This document shows, in pieces, positions 9,037 through 18,668 of a DNA stretch of 62,401 bases. Below the pieces are notes generated by a model. The model saw only the letters and a list, made by a program, of their open reading frames with translations, did not search any database and was not told the DNA's origin. The first letter of the stretch is position 1, and every line of letters starts with the position of its first letter. The stretch comes from Pseudomonadota bacterium (GTDB taxonomy: Bacteria > Desulfobacterota > Desulfobulbia > Desulfobulbales > Desulfocapsaceae), in the NCBI GenBank assembly GCA_018821985.1, contig JAHJKP010000036.1:1-62401 (forward strand). Reading direction: 5' to 3'. Made by a program: the position numbers and the translations under genes.

Positions 9037-9273
9037 AATCAGGAAACATCTTAAATTGCAATTTCCCTTTAATGGTTAAACCATTGCCAATGGCTCCTTT
9101 CTGATATTTCTTTCCATCTATCTGTTAAAAAAAAATCAGGTGTGATTAAATAAATCGAGAAGTATTTGTGAAGAGGTGGTCAGGATGAAGGTTAAGTCAC
9201 CCTGTATTGCTCGAGTTTGAACCTTGCCAAGGACATCTTTCTCTGCTGAAATTCTGTTTGAGTAAAAATCCAT
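9037..9273 (+). repeat. Dispersed upstream repeat, copy 3 (fullest copy)
   Basis: It contains both halves of the family: AATCAGGAAACATCTTAAAT at the left and AACCTTGCCAAGGACATC near 9221. The middle part (CTTTCTGATATTTCT) is shared with the right-end copy, and the last part is shared with copy 2. It ends about 60 bp before the start of the hybrid kinase at 9332. Confidence 0.75.
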
Positions 9274-9331
9274 GGCAGTAAGCTTTAGTTCGACTAGATA
9301 GCATTCAGAAATACTGATGACCAGGATAGAG

Positions 9332-12061
9332 ATGAAACTAACAATTCAAAATTTACAATATTTCTGTTCATTATTTTTTCTTCCCAAGAGAAAAACGGAC
9401 TTTTTTCGTCTGGTTGTCTTTTTTATCCTTACAGTAGGCGTCTGGCTATCCCTTGGTAGCGGCCAAACGTTTGCCGGTACTGGTAATTCCCTTGAGAAAG
9501 TCTCGCTGCAGTTGAAGTGGTATCACCAGTTTCAATTCGCTGGCTACTATGCTGCTAAAGCCCAAGGATTTTATCAGGAAGAAGGCCTTGATGTGACAAT
9601 CGTTGAAGGCGGCCCCCCTAATCCCTCCCCACTTGAAAGTGTTTTGTCGGGTCAAGCTCAATACGGTGTACTTGATGGAGAACTTCTTAATGTGCGTCTC
9701 CGTGGAGAGCCGGTTGTCTTACTTGCCGTGATCTTTCAGCATTCACCTAATGTCTTAATGAGCCGTAAAGATAGCGGCATCACAAAACCCTCTGATTTTA
9801 TCGGCCGGACAATCATGTTTACAAAGGGTCACTCTGAAATCGAGTTTAAGTCCATCTTCATCTATGAGGGAGTTCCGCTGGATAAAATTAAATTCGTGCC
9901 GCATACAGGCTCGATTGATCCTATAATTGATCGGCGCGTGGATGCCGACACTGCCTACCTCACCAATGAACCATACATGATGCTCAAGCGCGGCGTTGAG
10001 CCAGCTCTGCTCAAACCGATCGATTACGGAATCGATTTTTATGGGGACTCGCTCTTTACTACAGAAAACGAAATTCGCCTTCACCCCGAGCGCGTCGGCG
10101 CCTTCCGACGTGCCAGCATCAAGGGATGGGAATACGCCCTGAATAACATCGACGAGATGATCGATCTCATTATGACCTTCCCATCTGTAAAAGAACACAA
10201 TGTCACCGCTGCTCAGCTTCAGTTTGAAGCTGAGAAAATGAAAGAGTTGATTCAACCTCAATTGATCGAAATTGGCCACGTGAATCCATTACGCTGGAAA
10301 CACATGGCGGATACCCTTGTCCATCTAAAGCTTTTTAAGCCTGATTATTCGCTTGATGGATTTATTTACGATCCCAATCCCAAACCCGACTACAAACGGC
10401 TGCTATTGGCCATTGGCATCATAACTTCTATACTCTTGTTCGTCGGCATTTGCGCTATCGTTCTCTTGTTATTTAATCGACGCCTGGCACGGGAGGTCGT
10501 AGAACGCAAGCAGAGCGAGGCGCAACTCGTAAAAGCCAAAAAAGAATGGGAGTATACCTTTGATGCCATAGCTGACATCATCACTATTCAGGACAAAGAT
10601 ATGCATATTGTCCGAGCCAATAAGGCTGCCCATGATTTTTTCCAGGTACAGTACGGAGAACTGAACGGCAAACGTTGCTATGAACTCTTCACCGGTGGTT
10701 CAGAGCCTTGCTCGGAATGTCCTCAGTTAGCTACCCTTCAGGATATAGGCAAGCATTCAATAATCATACAGCATGAAAATCTGGGTAAATTTTTTCAGGT
10801 ATCCTCTTCTGCTGTCCTTGCTGACAATGGGGACATTCAGTATCTCGTCCATGTAGCCAAAGACATCACCGAACAGAAAAAACAGGAACAACTTGCACAG
10901 CAAATAAGCAGACAACAGGAACAGTTAAAACGTTTTGAAAGCCTGAGAACAATGGCTGGAGCGATCGCCCATCGTTTTAACAATGCCATGATGGCGGTTC
11001 AGGGTAATCTTGAGCTCATGCTCATTACTCTCCCTGATAATTTAAAAGAAAAAAAATTGGCATCTGATGCGTTACGGGCCGCGAAAGGGGCATCCCTTGT
11101 AGGTTCCATGATGCTGTCCTATTTAGGCCAGCGGCCTCTGCACCTTCAGGTCTCGTCTCTTTCAGAATTGGCCGGAGAATGTGCCACAGAATTGAAGAAT
11201 CAAATGGAGCCTTCCATCTCACTCAAAGTTATTTCACCCCCTGCCCCCCTTATCTGCTCCATGGATAAGGAGCAGATAAGAGAAGTACTGACCAACATAC
11301 TCATCAATGCCATTGAATCGTTGAACGATGAAGCCGGCGAAATAGAAATAAGCTTTGGGACTGATCATTTTGAAGTGGCTTCTTTCCCTGTTGTTTTTCA
11401 AGATAATGACACGAAAAACGGTATGTACATATTTTGTCAGATAAGGGACACGGGTCAGGGCATTCCCGCGGAAAATCTGCAGCGTCTTTTTGAACCATTT
11501 TTTACCACGAAATTTGTTGGTCGTGGTTTAGGGCTTGCTTTGAGCGTAGGTGTTATGCGGCTACACCATGGAGCCATTCTTGTTGAAAGCAAGCCTGGTG
11601 CTGGAACCACTGTCAGAATCCTGTTGCCTGGCATGGAACATTCTGAAAAAGAGATAACGTCTTCTGCCGGTAGCAAGAAAGATGTCGTGAAATTATCAGG
11701 TGATCTTCTGTTTGCTGATGATGATGACCTCGTTCGTGATCTTGGTAAAAGAATGCTGGAGACACTGGGTTTCACTATCCATACTGCTGTCAATGGCCTA
11801 GAGGCCGTGGAAATGGTGCAAAGACAGGACATTAATTTTCGGGCAGTGGTACTGGATATTTCCATGCCGGTGATGGATGGTATGGAAGCAATGCGGGAAA
11901 TAAAAAAGAGCAATCCCGATCTCCCCATTTTACTGAGCAGCGGTTACTCCGAAAAGGATTTTCCTATTGAAAAGGATTTGGCCACCAAGCCAGATGGTTT
12001 TCTGCAAAAGCCGTTTCTCTTCTCTGATTTGCAACAGAGTCTGGAAAAATTACTCTCCTGA
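9332..12061 (+). CDS. Hybrid sensor kinase: NMT1/THI5-like sensor, PAS, HisKA/HATPase, receiver
   Basis: With the ATG at 9332 (AGGA 5 nt upstream) the protein has 909 residues; ATG 9317 is an alternative. After an N-terminal membrane segment it has a periplasmic NMT1/THI5-type solute-binding domain (about 45-340; LQLKWYHQFQFAGYYAAKAQ), then a second membrane helix (about 355-385), a PAS domain, a histidine-kinase core with the phosphoacceptor in AIAHRFNNAM, an ATPase domain (NILINAIES, DTGQGIP, GRGLGLAL) and a receiver with the acceptor Asp in VVLDISMPVMDG. Such kinases use a solute-binding fold to sense a small molecule; the ligand is unknown. No response-regulator gene is adjacent. Confidence 0.9.
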   Translation: MKLTIQNLQYFCSLFFLPKRKTDFFRLVVFFILTVGVWLSLGSGQTFAGTGNSLEKVSLQLKWYHQFQFAGYYAAKAQGFYQEEGLDVTIVEGGPPNPSPLESVLSGQAQYGVLDGELLNVRLRGEPVVLLAVIFQHSPNVLMSRKDSGITKPSDFIGRTIMFTKGHSEIEFKSIFIYEGVPLDKIKFVPHTGSIDPIIDRRVDADTAYLTNEPYMMLKRGVEPALLKPIDYGIDFYGDSLFTTENEIRLHPERVGAFRRASIKGWEYALNNIDEMIDLIMTFPSVKEHNVTAAQLQFEAEKMKELIQPQLIEIGHVNPLRWKHMADTLVHLKLFKPDYSLDGFIYDPNPKPDYKRLLLAIGIITSILLFVGICAIVLLLFNRRLAREVVERKQSEAQLVKAKKEWEYTFDAIADIITIQDKDMHIVRANKAAHDFFQVQYGELNGKRCYELFTGGSEPCSECPQLATLQDIGKHSIIIQHENLGKFFQVSSSAVLADNGDIQYLVHVAKDITEQKKQEQLAQQISRQQEQLKRFESLRTMAGAIAHRFNNAMMAVQGNLELMLITLPDNLKEKKLASDALRAAKGASLVGSMMLSYLGQRPLHLQVSSLSELAGECATELKNQMEPSISLKVISPPAPLICSMDKEQIREVLTNILINAIESLNDEAGEIEISFGTDHFEVASFPVVFQDNDTKNGMYIFCQIRDTGQGIPAENLQRLFEPFFTTKFVGRGLGLALSVGVMRLHHGAILVESKPGAGTTVRILLPGMEHSEKEITSSAGSKKDVVKLSGDLLFADDDDLVRDLGKRMLETLGFTIHTAVNGLEAVEMVQRQDINFRAVVLDISMPVMDGMEAMREIKKSNPDLPILLSSGYSEKDFPIEKDLATKPDGFLQKPFLFSDLQQSLEKLLS

Positions 12062-12183
12062 TATTTGAATTTTTCTTGCACAGAAAAATCTAGGATGACC
12101 ATCTTGAAGGTAACTTCCTAAAAATGTTAGTTACAAGTACAAGAGGATATCTGTCATTTTCATCAACAAAAAAAAACAGAGCG

Positions 12184-14109
12184 TTATAAGTTTTTGGCGA
12201 TTGATATGAAAAAAGTAATACCTTTAATTAATCCATGCTCAATCCATACTCTCCCCTGATGTTGTTCCGCAATCTCTTTGACTATGGCTAGCCCGAGACC
12301 CGTTCCTTTGACGTCAAGAGATTTGTTTTTTCGCTTGAACATTCTAAATATCCCATGAGAATCTTCACGTTTTATACCCTCGCCGTCGTCTTTGATAGAC
12401 AGTATGTGATGCTCATCTGTTTCCTTATAATCTACTTCTATTACACTTAATTTTTCTCCACCATATTTCAAGGAGTTGTCGACAAAATTGCTCAAAGCCC
12501 GCAAGATTGATATCCGATCAGCCTTTATATTCGGCAAAGAGTCAGGCTCATGGAATTTAATAGATCTGATATCAATTTGTGGCGAAAGCTCATCCCTGAT
12601 CATTTGCACCGTCTTTTGAAGAGAAACCATTTCCAGCCGTAATGGACTTTCTTTAGTCGATATGAAGGTATTGATTTTTCCAACCAGGTTCTCAACATTC
12701 TCAGCAGATCGCAAAATTTGATCGCATAATTTAAGCCCATTTTCATTCAAGGCTTCACTGTGCTGTTCTTTAAGGCGTTTCGCTAATCCATAAATAGCTA
12801 CAGCAGGATTTTTGAGGTCATGAGCAACAGAGTAAGCAAAAAACTTGATATTTTCCGTGGCCTTTTTCAACTCTTTCTCAGCGGATTTACGATCGGAAAT
12901 ATCCGTGTGTGTCCCGACGAACCGGAGAGGACGACCATTTTCATCCCACTCAACCACCTTGCCCCTGGCAAGTGTCCATTGCCAATCCCCCACCGTATTT
13001 TTTAAGCGAAATTCAGCAACATAACGAGACGTTTTACCTTCAAGATGATCGTTTACAGCGCTGAGGGCTTGTTGTTTGTCTTCGGGATGCAAAAGGCTTT
13101 CCCAGGTGATCTTCTGTTTCTGTATGTCATCATCATTATACCCCAAAAGAGAGGCCCAATTCTCACCGTAAAAAACATCACCAGAACAGATATTGCGGTC
13201 CCATACCCCATCAGAAGCGGCATCAAGTGCTAAATGAAAATGCCGTTCACTTGCTCGTAGAGCTTCTTCCATTTGTTTACGTTTTGTAATATCCCGGTTG
13301 CTTGCTCTTCTGCCGAGATGTTTTCCATCTTGAGCATATACCGGTTGACAGCTGTGCGCGAGCCACCGGGTTTCACCAGTTTTTGATACTATTCGGAAAT
13401 CAAAGTGAAAGTCTGTTTCCTTGGTAAGTTCTTGTTGTATATGGTCAGCAAACCGGATTCGATCTTCAAAATATGTTATGGAGACTAATAGTTCTGGATC
13501 ATTGAGATAATCTTCTGGGGCATAACCAGTAATACGCTCACATGATGGGGAAGTGTAAAGGATTTGTCCGTCTGGGGTGATCCAGTATTCCCAGTTATAG
13601 GTAAAATCAGCAAAAGTGTGAAATTTTTCTTCACTCTTTCTGAGCTTTTCTTCGTATTGTTTCCGGTTAGAGATATCGGTTGCTATTTCCAGACGTACTA
13701 TACGTCCGTCAACCCAGATAATTGCCCTGTCAGCAATAGCATACCATCTTCCATTAATCGTATTTTGGAATTCCCAGCTATAAACCCCAGCCAGCAGACC
13801 ATATTTGTTAAGCAATTTTTCGTTTGTACAGAATGGACATGGGCCAGACTGATTGACTTGTAACTTTTCCCAACACTTTTTTCCGACAATATCGCCGAAT
13901 TTTTTTGCAGTATACTCATTTACAAAGAGAATCTCATACGTGTCCATATCGGCAACATAAACAATAGCCTCTAAGCTATTTAAAACAGCATACAGCTGAT
14001 CAGGAATATCCCATAAAATTTTTTCAACTTGCTGGCAGCCAGCAACTTCTATTTCCAAGTCTTTTACTCTTTGGAGTAATTCATCATAATCAGGGTTTTT
14101 GCGAGTCAT
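12184..14109 (-). CDS. Cytosolic multi-PAS histidine kinase
   Basis: This 641-residue protein has no clear membrane segment. Three PAS/PAC units are visible (about 40-150, 165-280 and 285-405), including the PAC-like ends DISNRKQYEE, NRDITKRKQME and HTDISDRKSAE. A HisKA region with SVAHDLKNPA (about 430) and an ATPase domain (FVDNSLKYGG, IKDDGEGI, GTGLGLAIV) follow. AAGGAC precedes the ATG. The second PAS resembles the PAS of the diguanylate cyclase at 3980 (both contain NWEYW and SPSC motifs), so the two may sense similar cues. It converges with the hybrid kinase. Confidence 0.88.
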   Translation of the reverse strand: MTRKNPDYDELLQRVKDLEIEVAGCQQVEKILWDIPDQLYAVLNSLEAIVYVADMDTYEILFVNEYTAKKFGDIVGKKCWEKLQVNQSGPCPFCTNEKLLNKYGLLAGVYSWEFQNTINGRWYAIADRAIIWVDGRIVRLEIATDISNRKQYEEKLRKSEEKFHTFADFTYNWEYWITPDGQILYTSPSCERITGYAPEDYLNDPELLVSITYFEDRIRFADHIQQELTKETDFHFDFRIVSKTGETRWLAHSCQPVYAQDGKHLGRRASNRDITKRKQMEEALRASERHFHLALDAASDGVWDRNICSGDVFYGENWASLLGYNDDDIQKQKITWESLLHPEDKQQALSAVNDHLEGKTSRYVAEFRLKNTVGDWQWTLARGKVVEWDENGRPLRFVGTHTDISDRKSAEKELKKATENIKFFAYSVAHDLKNPAVAIYGLAKRLKEQHSEALNENGLKLCDQILRSAENVENLVGKINTFISTKESPLRLEMVSLQKTVQMIRDELSPQIDIRSIKFHEPDSLPNIKADRISILRALSNFVDNSLKYGGEKLSVIEVDYKETDEHHILSIKDDGEGIKREDSHGIFRMFKRKNKSLDVKGTGLGLAIVKEIAEQHQGRVWIEHGLIKGITFFISIAKNL

Positions 14110-14211
14110 AAAAATGTCCTTTTAAGCCTATTTATTCATGATTCATGCATGGAAAGAGGGCTTTGATTATTGGTAGGGTCAAAAAAATCAGGTAGCTTAA
14201 AGCTAGATTTC

Positions 14212-14330
14212 TCATACAACCAGCCATTGTTTGGATGCAATCCCATATGGCTTCATCTTTTCGTAGAGAGTCGTTTTGGCTAAACCGAGTTGTTCAGAAA
14301 CGTTGTTTTGCTTTCCTTAACAGTTCCTCG
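14212..14330 (-). pseudogene. Fis-type HTH remnant of a sigma-54 activator
   Basis: A short minus-strand frame reads NNVSEQLGLAKTTLYEKMKP and ends in a stop at 14212. This is the C-terminal Fis-like helix-turn-helix of NtrC-family activators. Upstream the frame is shifted and no AAA+ domain is left, so it is a decayed fragment. Confidence 0.5.
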
Positions 14331-14526
14331 GTCGAGTCTTTACCGTTCATTCATCACTTCGATTAAGTATATGATTAAATTGTAATAAAATACAACCCTG
14401 TAATAGTTAATATAATGCAGAGTTTTGCATCTGTATTATGTATGGAACTTATAGTTTCACATAAGCGGATTCAACTTTGAAGTGCAACTCCCTGTGGCGA
14501 TGTACCATAGCACATCATCTTACCAT

Positions 14527-14751
14527 TCATGGGAAAGAGGACAAAATGAGAATACCAACGGGTTACTTCGCCAATACTTTCCAAGATCAATGTAACTGGT
14601 TGATGTTGCGTCCGAGGTAGTAATTGAAGCTGTCCACAAACTCAATAGCCGACCACGGAAATGTTTGGGGTGTAGCACTCCATATGAAGTATTTGAAGAG
14701 GCCACGGGGGTTGATATGAAAAACTTACGGGGCTATGCATTTATCACTTGA
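14527..14751 (+). pseudogene. IS30-family transposase, C-terminal remnant
   Basis: The frame reads WERGQNENTNGLLRQYFPRS, then an in-frame TAA near 14606, then HKLNSRPRKCLGCSTPYEVF and a stop at 14749. This is the characteristic end of IS30 transposases. The stop codon and missing N-terminus show it is dead. It marks an old insertion just upstream of the sigma-54 control region. Confidence 0.8.
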
Positions 14752-14906
14752 ATCCAAGTTCAAAGATATTCCGGCGGAGAAAGGATATTCCTGGTCTCTC
14801 CCAAAAAGGCAATTGGGCGGCAGCGATCATCACCCCTGATTGAGGTTTCACTCATTCTCTGAAACTCCCGAGTCCAGCAGACTGACAACCATTCGGTCCC
14901 CACCGA

Positions 14907-14957
14907 TACCACACATCTGTTGCCACACAAGTGTAGTTTGGCAACAGATGTGTGGTA
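14907..14957. promoter_or_regulatory. 19-bp inverted repeat, likely activator-binding site
   Basis: TACCACACATCTGTTGCCA (14907-14925) is exactly complementary to 14939-14957, with a 13-nt spacer containing ACAAGTGTAG. A similar arrangement occurs at 25864-25905. Both share outer TACCACAC/GTGTGGTA half-sites and an inner CCACAYAAGTGTRG. It lies about 280 bp upstream of the sigma-54 promoter at 15215, a normal enhancer distance. I infer a binding site for the regulator at 29195. Confidence 0.55.
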
Positions 14958-15214
14958 AAGCCTCTTCTCCTTTTTCACTTTTTTCCCACCCCCTCTGCTC
15001 ATCTCTCTCATTGCGTCACCCGCAAATATTCAGCGCTATCATCAGCATACTTTTTAAAATATATCAGCATGTTATTCGCGCAAGATCTCAGTTCACAATG
15101 AAAACATCCAGAGAAGAATACCTTCATCTCTACTGAGAGGCCCATCTTTTTTTACCTACGAATACAATATGATACCAAAACATTCACCCCGGGAGACGAA
15201 GAGCCACCAAAACA

Positions 15215-15230
15215 TGGCACCATATGTGCA
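15215..15230 (+). promoter_or_regulatory. Sigma-54 (-24/-12) promoter of the ftsH operon
   Basis: TGGCACCATATGTGCA has GG and GC elements separated by exactly 10 nt, with a near-consensus TGGCAC upstream half. It ends 50 bp before the first start codon of the operon at 15280. Confidence 0.7.
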
Positions 15231-15279
15231 ATAACTCTAATCAAAGTGGATAGGTCAGAAAACTATACCTGGTGGCACG

Positions 15280-16203
15280 ATGAATGAGCCGTTGAATCGC
15301 ACAAACACCTTCTCTGTGAACGAACAGCAGATACAGAAATGGCTCACCGATGAAGAGGGCTGCCTCGCTTTTCTTTTTCACAAACGCTGGCCGCAAGGCT
15401 TCCACTGTCCATACTGCCGATGGCAACACCAGCAATTACCCCCATCCCGTACTGTTATCTGCGCACACTGCGGCCATCCATCCTCTATCAGCACCAATAC
15501 CATTATGCATGGCAGCAAAAAAGCCCTGTCCAAATGGCTCCTTGCCATCTGGTGGATCTGCGCTAATGAGACTGAAACCAGCGCCAAAAATCTGCAACGT
15601 CTTCTCAAGCTCTCCAGTTATCAGACCGCTTGGACCTGGTTGCAAAAATTACGCATGGCCATGGGGACGGCAGACAACACCGCCTGTCATGGTTTGGTCG
15701 AACTGGGATGCGCCCCTGTCATGCCCGCCTGGGAAAAACCCAATCAGGCCCTGGTCGTTGCTGCTGCAGAGACCATTCTTCCTGCAGGGATAACCGGAAG
15801 AATCAGAATGACCACCATCGAAAGACTGGAACCATCGGCAATCAATGCATTTTTGAGAACAGCCGTCACAGCAGGAAGCTCTGTCTTTGCCCCTGGACTC
15901 CCCGCCTACAGAGAAGTAGCGCAGGAAGGATATCTATATGTCGTCGACGCTCCGACTCAAAATCCCCATCGAGCAGAACAACTTATCAAAAGCTTTGAGA
16001 TATGGCTAAACAAGGTCCATCGCGGCGGCGTGGCGTTGAAGCACTTGCAGCTCTATCTGAATGAGTTTTGCTTCAGAAGCAACAGTGCCATGCTGCCAAA
16101 TATGGAGGCAGTCTTCAATCTCCTGCTCGAAGGTGTTCTGGCCCATAAACCTAAACCGTATCGAGAACTGGTATCCACCAGGATCGCAAAGGAGACTTCA
16201 TGA
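15280..16203 (+). CDS. Domesticated IS1595/ISXO2-like protein lacking catalytic Asp residues
   Basis: The 307-residue protein keeps the architecture of IS1595-family transposases: an N-terminal zinc ribbon (CPYC at 43-46, CAHC at 61-64), a helical linker, an RNase H-like core and the C-terminal signature KHLQLYLNEFCFRSN. The usual core start VExDE reads VELGC (Asp to Gly, about 143), and the usual TDG of the second acidic site reads APG (about 204-206). A DNA-cutting role is therefore unlikely, while zinc-ribbon DNA binding may persist. The frame is intact, overlaps ftsH by 4 bp and lies behind a sigma-54 promoter, so it is a host gene of this operon rather than an insertion. A regulatory or adaptor function is my inference. 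Confidence 0.75.
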   Translation: MNEPLNRTNTFSVNEQQIQKWLTDEEGCLAFLFHKRWPQGFHCPYCRWQHQQLPPSRTVICAHCGHPSSISTNTIMHGSKKALSKWLLAIWWICANETETSAKNLQRLLKLSSYQTAWTWLQKLRMAMGTADNTACHGLVELGCAPVMPAWEKPNQALVVAAAETILPAGITGRIRMTTIERLEPSAINAFLRTAVTAGSSVFAPGLPAYREVAQEGYLYVVDAPTQNPHRAEQLIKSFEIWLNKVHRGGVALKHLQLYLNEFCFRSNSAMLPNMEAVFNLLLEGVLAHKPKPYRELVSTRIAKETS

Positions 16204-18032
16204 ACAACATACAGATAGGATTACTGATGCTCCTTCTCACCACCCTTGGCCTTGTCGGCTATAACGTCTGGCTGCGGGAAACCACACCTCCTGCCATGAC
16301 CTACAGTGCCTTTCTGGCTGATCTTGAAAAGGCGGAGATAAAAAAGATTCACCTCCGGGGCGGGGAAATCACTGGTGAGAACAAAAAAGGCCACACCTTC
16401 AGCACCTTCTCTCCAGATGTGCCGGGACTCATGCCACAGCTCATCGACAAATCCGTTGAAATAAGCGCCGACCCTTCTGAGCCTGGTCTTGGAAACTTTT
16501 TTCAGTCCATGATCCCCGTCATCCTGATCCTTGGCGGTTGGCTGATCTTCAACAAAACCAAGTCAGGGAAGGCCTCGGGGTCAGGATTCAGTAAAGGAAA
16601 AAGCTCCCACCTACTCCCCATCGGACTCAGTAAGATCACCTTTAAGGATGTGGCAGGAATTGAAGAGGCCCAAGGGGAGCTCACCGAGATCGTCGACTCA
16701 CTCAAAAACCCTGAAAAGTTCAGCAGACTTGGCGGACATATTCCCAAAGGGATCCTCCTGCAAGGCCCTCCCGGCACCGGAAAAACCCTGCTCGCCAAGG
16801 CCATTGCCGGCGAGGCATCCGTTCCCTTCTTCTCCATCGGCGGATCTGATTTTGTGGAGATGTTTGTCGGTGTCGGGGCCTCAAGGGTGCGTGAACTCTT
16901 CACCGAGGCCAAAAAAAATGCCCCCTGTATTATTTTCATCGACGAGATCGATGCCATAGGCGGAAAACGCAGTGGCGGCAATGCCAGCGGCTCTAACGAT
17001 GAGAGAGAGCAGACCCTGAATGCCCTGCTCGTGGAAATGGATGGATTTGCCTCTGACGAGACCGTCATCCTGGTAGCTGCCACCAACCGGCCTGACATGC
17101 TTGATCCGGCGCTGCTTCGGCCTGGCCGTTTTGATCGTCAGGTCACCATATCCCTGCCGGATGCCAAGGGCAGACTGAAGATCCTGGAAGTCCACAGTAA
17201 AAAAATTGTTATGAGTCCGGGCATCAATCTGGCAGAGATCGCCAAAAGCATCCCAGGCTTCAGCGGGGCGGACATTGCCAATCTGGTCAATGAGGCAGCA
17301 CTTACCGCCGCCCGGCACGGCAAGGATTCGGTCACGCAGCCCGATTTTGAAGAGGCCAAAGACAAGATCGTCATGGGTCTGGCCCGCAAGAGCGTGGTCA
17401 TCAGTGAAAAAGACCGCCGGCTTACCGCCTATCATGAGGCTGGACACGCCATAATCGCCACTCTGCTTCCGGAAACAGATCCGGTCCACAAGATAACCAT
17501 CATTCCCCGGGGCAGGGCCCTGGGCCTGACGCAGCAACTGCCGCTGGATGACCGCTACACCTACTCCTATGAATATATTATCAACAGGATCAAGATCCTC
17601 ATGGGGGGACGGGTTGCAGAAGAACTGATCTTCGGCAGACTGACCACCGGCGCCAGTAACGATATTCTCACGGCAACCGAAATTGCCACCCGCCTGATCT
17701 GCGAATGGGGGATGAATCCGACCATTGGCCCGGTCGCCCATATGCAGGAGCAGGGCGGCTTCCTGGGTGGCGGCTCTTCGGTCAAACCCTACAGCGAGCA
17801 GACCGCGCAGACCATCGACCACGAAATCAAAAAAATCATAGAAGAATGCTACGAGGCCACCAGGCAACTGCTGTCGGATCACAACAAATTTCTCCATAAA
17901 CTGGCGGAGGCTCTCCTGGTCAATGAAACCGTAGATGCCGAAGAAATGGCCATCGTTTATCACTGTTATCTCAATCAAAAAGAAATTGAAGAATCATTAA
18001 AATCAAAAAGGAACAGGACAGAACACCCATGA
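16200..18032 (+). CDS. ftsH: ATP-dependent zinc metalloprotease FtsH
   Basis: The 610-residue inner-membrane protease has two N-terminal helices (about 4-25 and 103-118) flanking a short periplasmic loop, then the AAA+ ATPase with Walker A GPPGTGKT (189-196), Walker B IIFIDEID and the second region of homology [20 protein letters not shown]. The M41 protease domain has the zinc site HEAGH (412-416). All catalytic motifs are intact. FtsH extracts and degrades membrane and regulatory proteins. It is probably a second, specialised copy beside the chromosomal one. Co-transcription with cytochrome and quinone-complex subunits suggests quality control of that complex. Confidence 0.93.
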   Translation: MNNIQIGLLMLLLTTLGLVGYNVWLRETTPPAMTYSAFLADLEKAEIKKIHLRGGEITGENKKGHTFSTFSPDVPGLMPQLIDKSVEISADPSEPGLGNFFQSMIPVILILGGWLIFNKTKSGKASGSGFSKGKSSHLLPIGLSKITFKDVAGIEEAQGELTEIVDSLKNPEKFSRLGGHIPKGILLQGPPGTGKTLLAKAIAGEASVPFFSIGGSDFVEMFVGVGASRVRELFTEAKKNAPCIIFIDEIDAIGGKRSGGNASGSNDEREQTLNALLVEMDGFASDETVILVAATNRPDMLDPALLRPGRFDRQVTISLPDAKGRLKILEVHSKKIVMSPGINLAEIAKSIPGFSGADIANLVNEAALTAARHGKDSVTQPDFEEAKDKIVMGLARKSVVISEKDRRLTAYHEAGHAIIATLLPETDPVHKITIIPRGRALGLTQQLPLDDRYTYSYEYIINRIKILMGGRVAEELIFGRLTTGASNDILTATEIATRLICEWGMNPTIGPVAHMQEQGGFLGGGSSVKPYSEQTAQTIDHEIKKIIEECYEATRQLLSDHNKFLHKLAEALLVNETVDAEEMAIVYHCYLNQKEIEESLKSKRNRTEHP

Positions 18033-18086
18033 ACTGATCATCGCACATCTTTGTTTTGTTAATTTTTTTTTCAAGGAGGAAGACGT

Positions 18087-18623
18087 ATGCGAACAAGAAA
18101 GAAAATGCTCCAAGCCACCCTGGCCATTGCCATTGGCGGCATACTGCTCTGGCCGGAACCAGGCAGGACCATGGAGGCTGCCGATGCGCCGGAAACGGTG
18201 GAAATCAACAGCCTGGCCCGACTCTACAGCGGGGTTGATTTCAATCACGCCATGCATACGGAAATAGCGAGCTGTGTGCAGTGTCATCATCACACCACCG
18301 GTGGAGAGGTGACCGACCCCAACTGTATCCGCTGTCACGCCAAAAGCGGTGAGGCCGATACCGTTTCCTGTAAGGAGTGTCACAGCAGTGATCGTTTCAG
18401 TAAAGATGACCTGAGCAAACGGGATAACCCTGCACTCTATCATATTGACAAGCCTGGACTGAAAGGCGCCTACCATCTCAACTGCGTGACCTGTCACCAG
18501 AAGACGGGCGGGCCGACCGGATGTCAGGATTGTCATACCATGACCGAGGCAGGGGAAAAGATGTTTCAAACCGGCCAACACGCCCCAAGTGAAACCACAG
18601 GCGGTGAACACAGTGGCCATTAA
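18087..18623 (+). CDS. Exported pentahaem cytochrome of class III type
   Basis: The 178-residue protein has a signal peptide (about 1-29) and five CxxCH motifs (63, 80, 95, 133, 146). HH follows the first motif, as in cytochrome c3-like proteins, and the spacing resembles one module of the Hmc-type high-molecular-weight cytochrome. AAGGAGG lies 6 nt before the ATG. It is followed by the ferredoxin and NrfD-type genes, so it should be the periplasmic electron acceptor or donor of that membrane complex. Confidence 0.85.
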   Translation: MRTRKKMLQATLAIAIGGILLWPEPGRTMEAADAPETVEINSLARLYSGVDFNHAMHTEIASCVQCHHHTTGGEVTDPNCIRCHAKSGEADTVSCKECHSSDRFSKDDLSKRDNPALYHIDKPGLKGAYHLNCVTCHQKTGGPTGCQDCHTMTEAGEKMFQTGQHAPSETTGGEHSGH

Positions 18624-18668
18624 GCATCTTTCCAGATCCAGATTGTTCAAAAAAAGAGGTAACCAGCA

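Noticed and set aside
14840-15136. Plus-strand 98-codon frame covering the inverted repeat
   Set aside because: It spans the palindrome and regulatory region, has low-complexity Ser/His/Pro content and no ribosome site.
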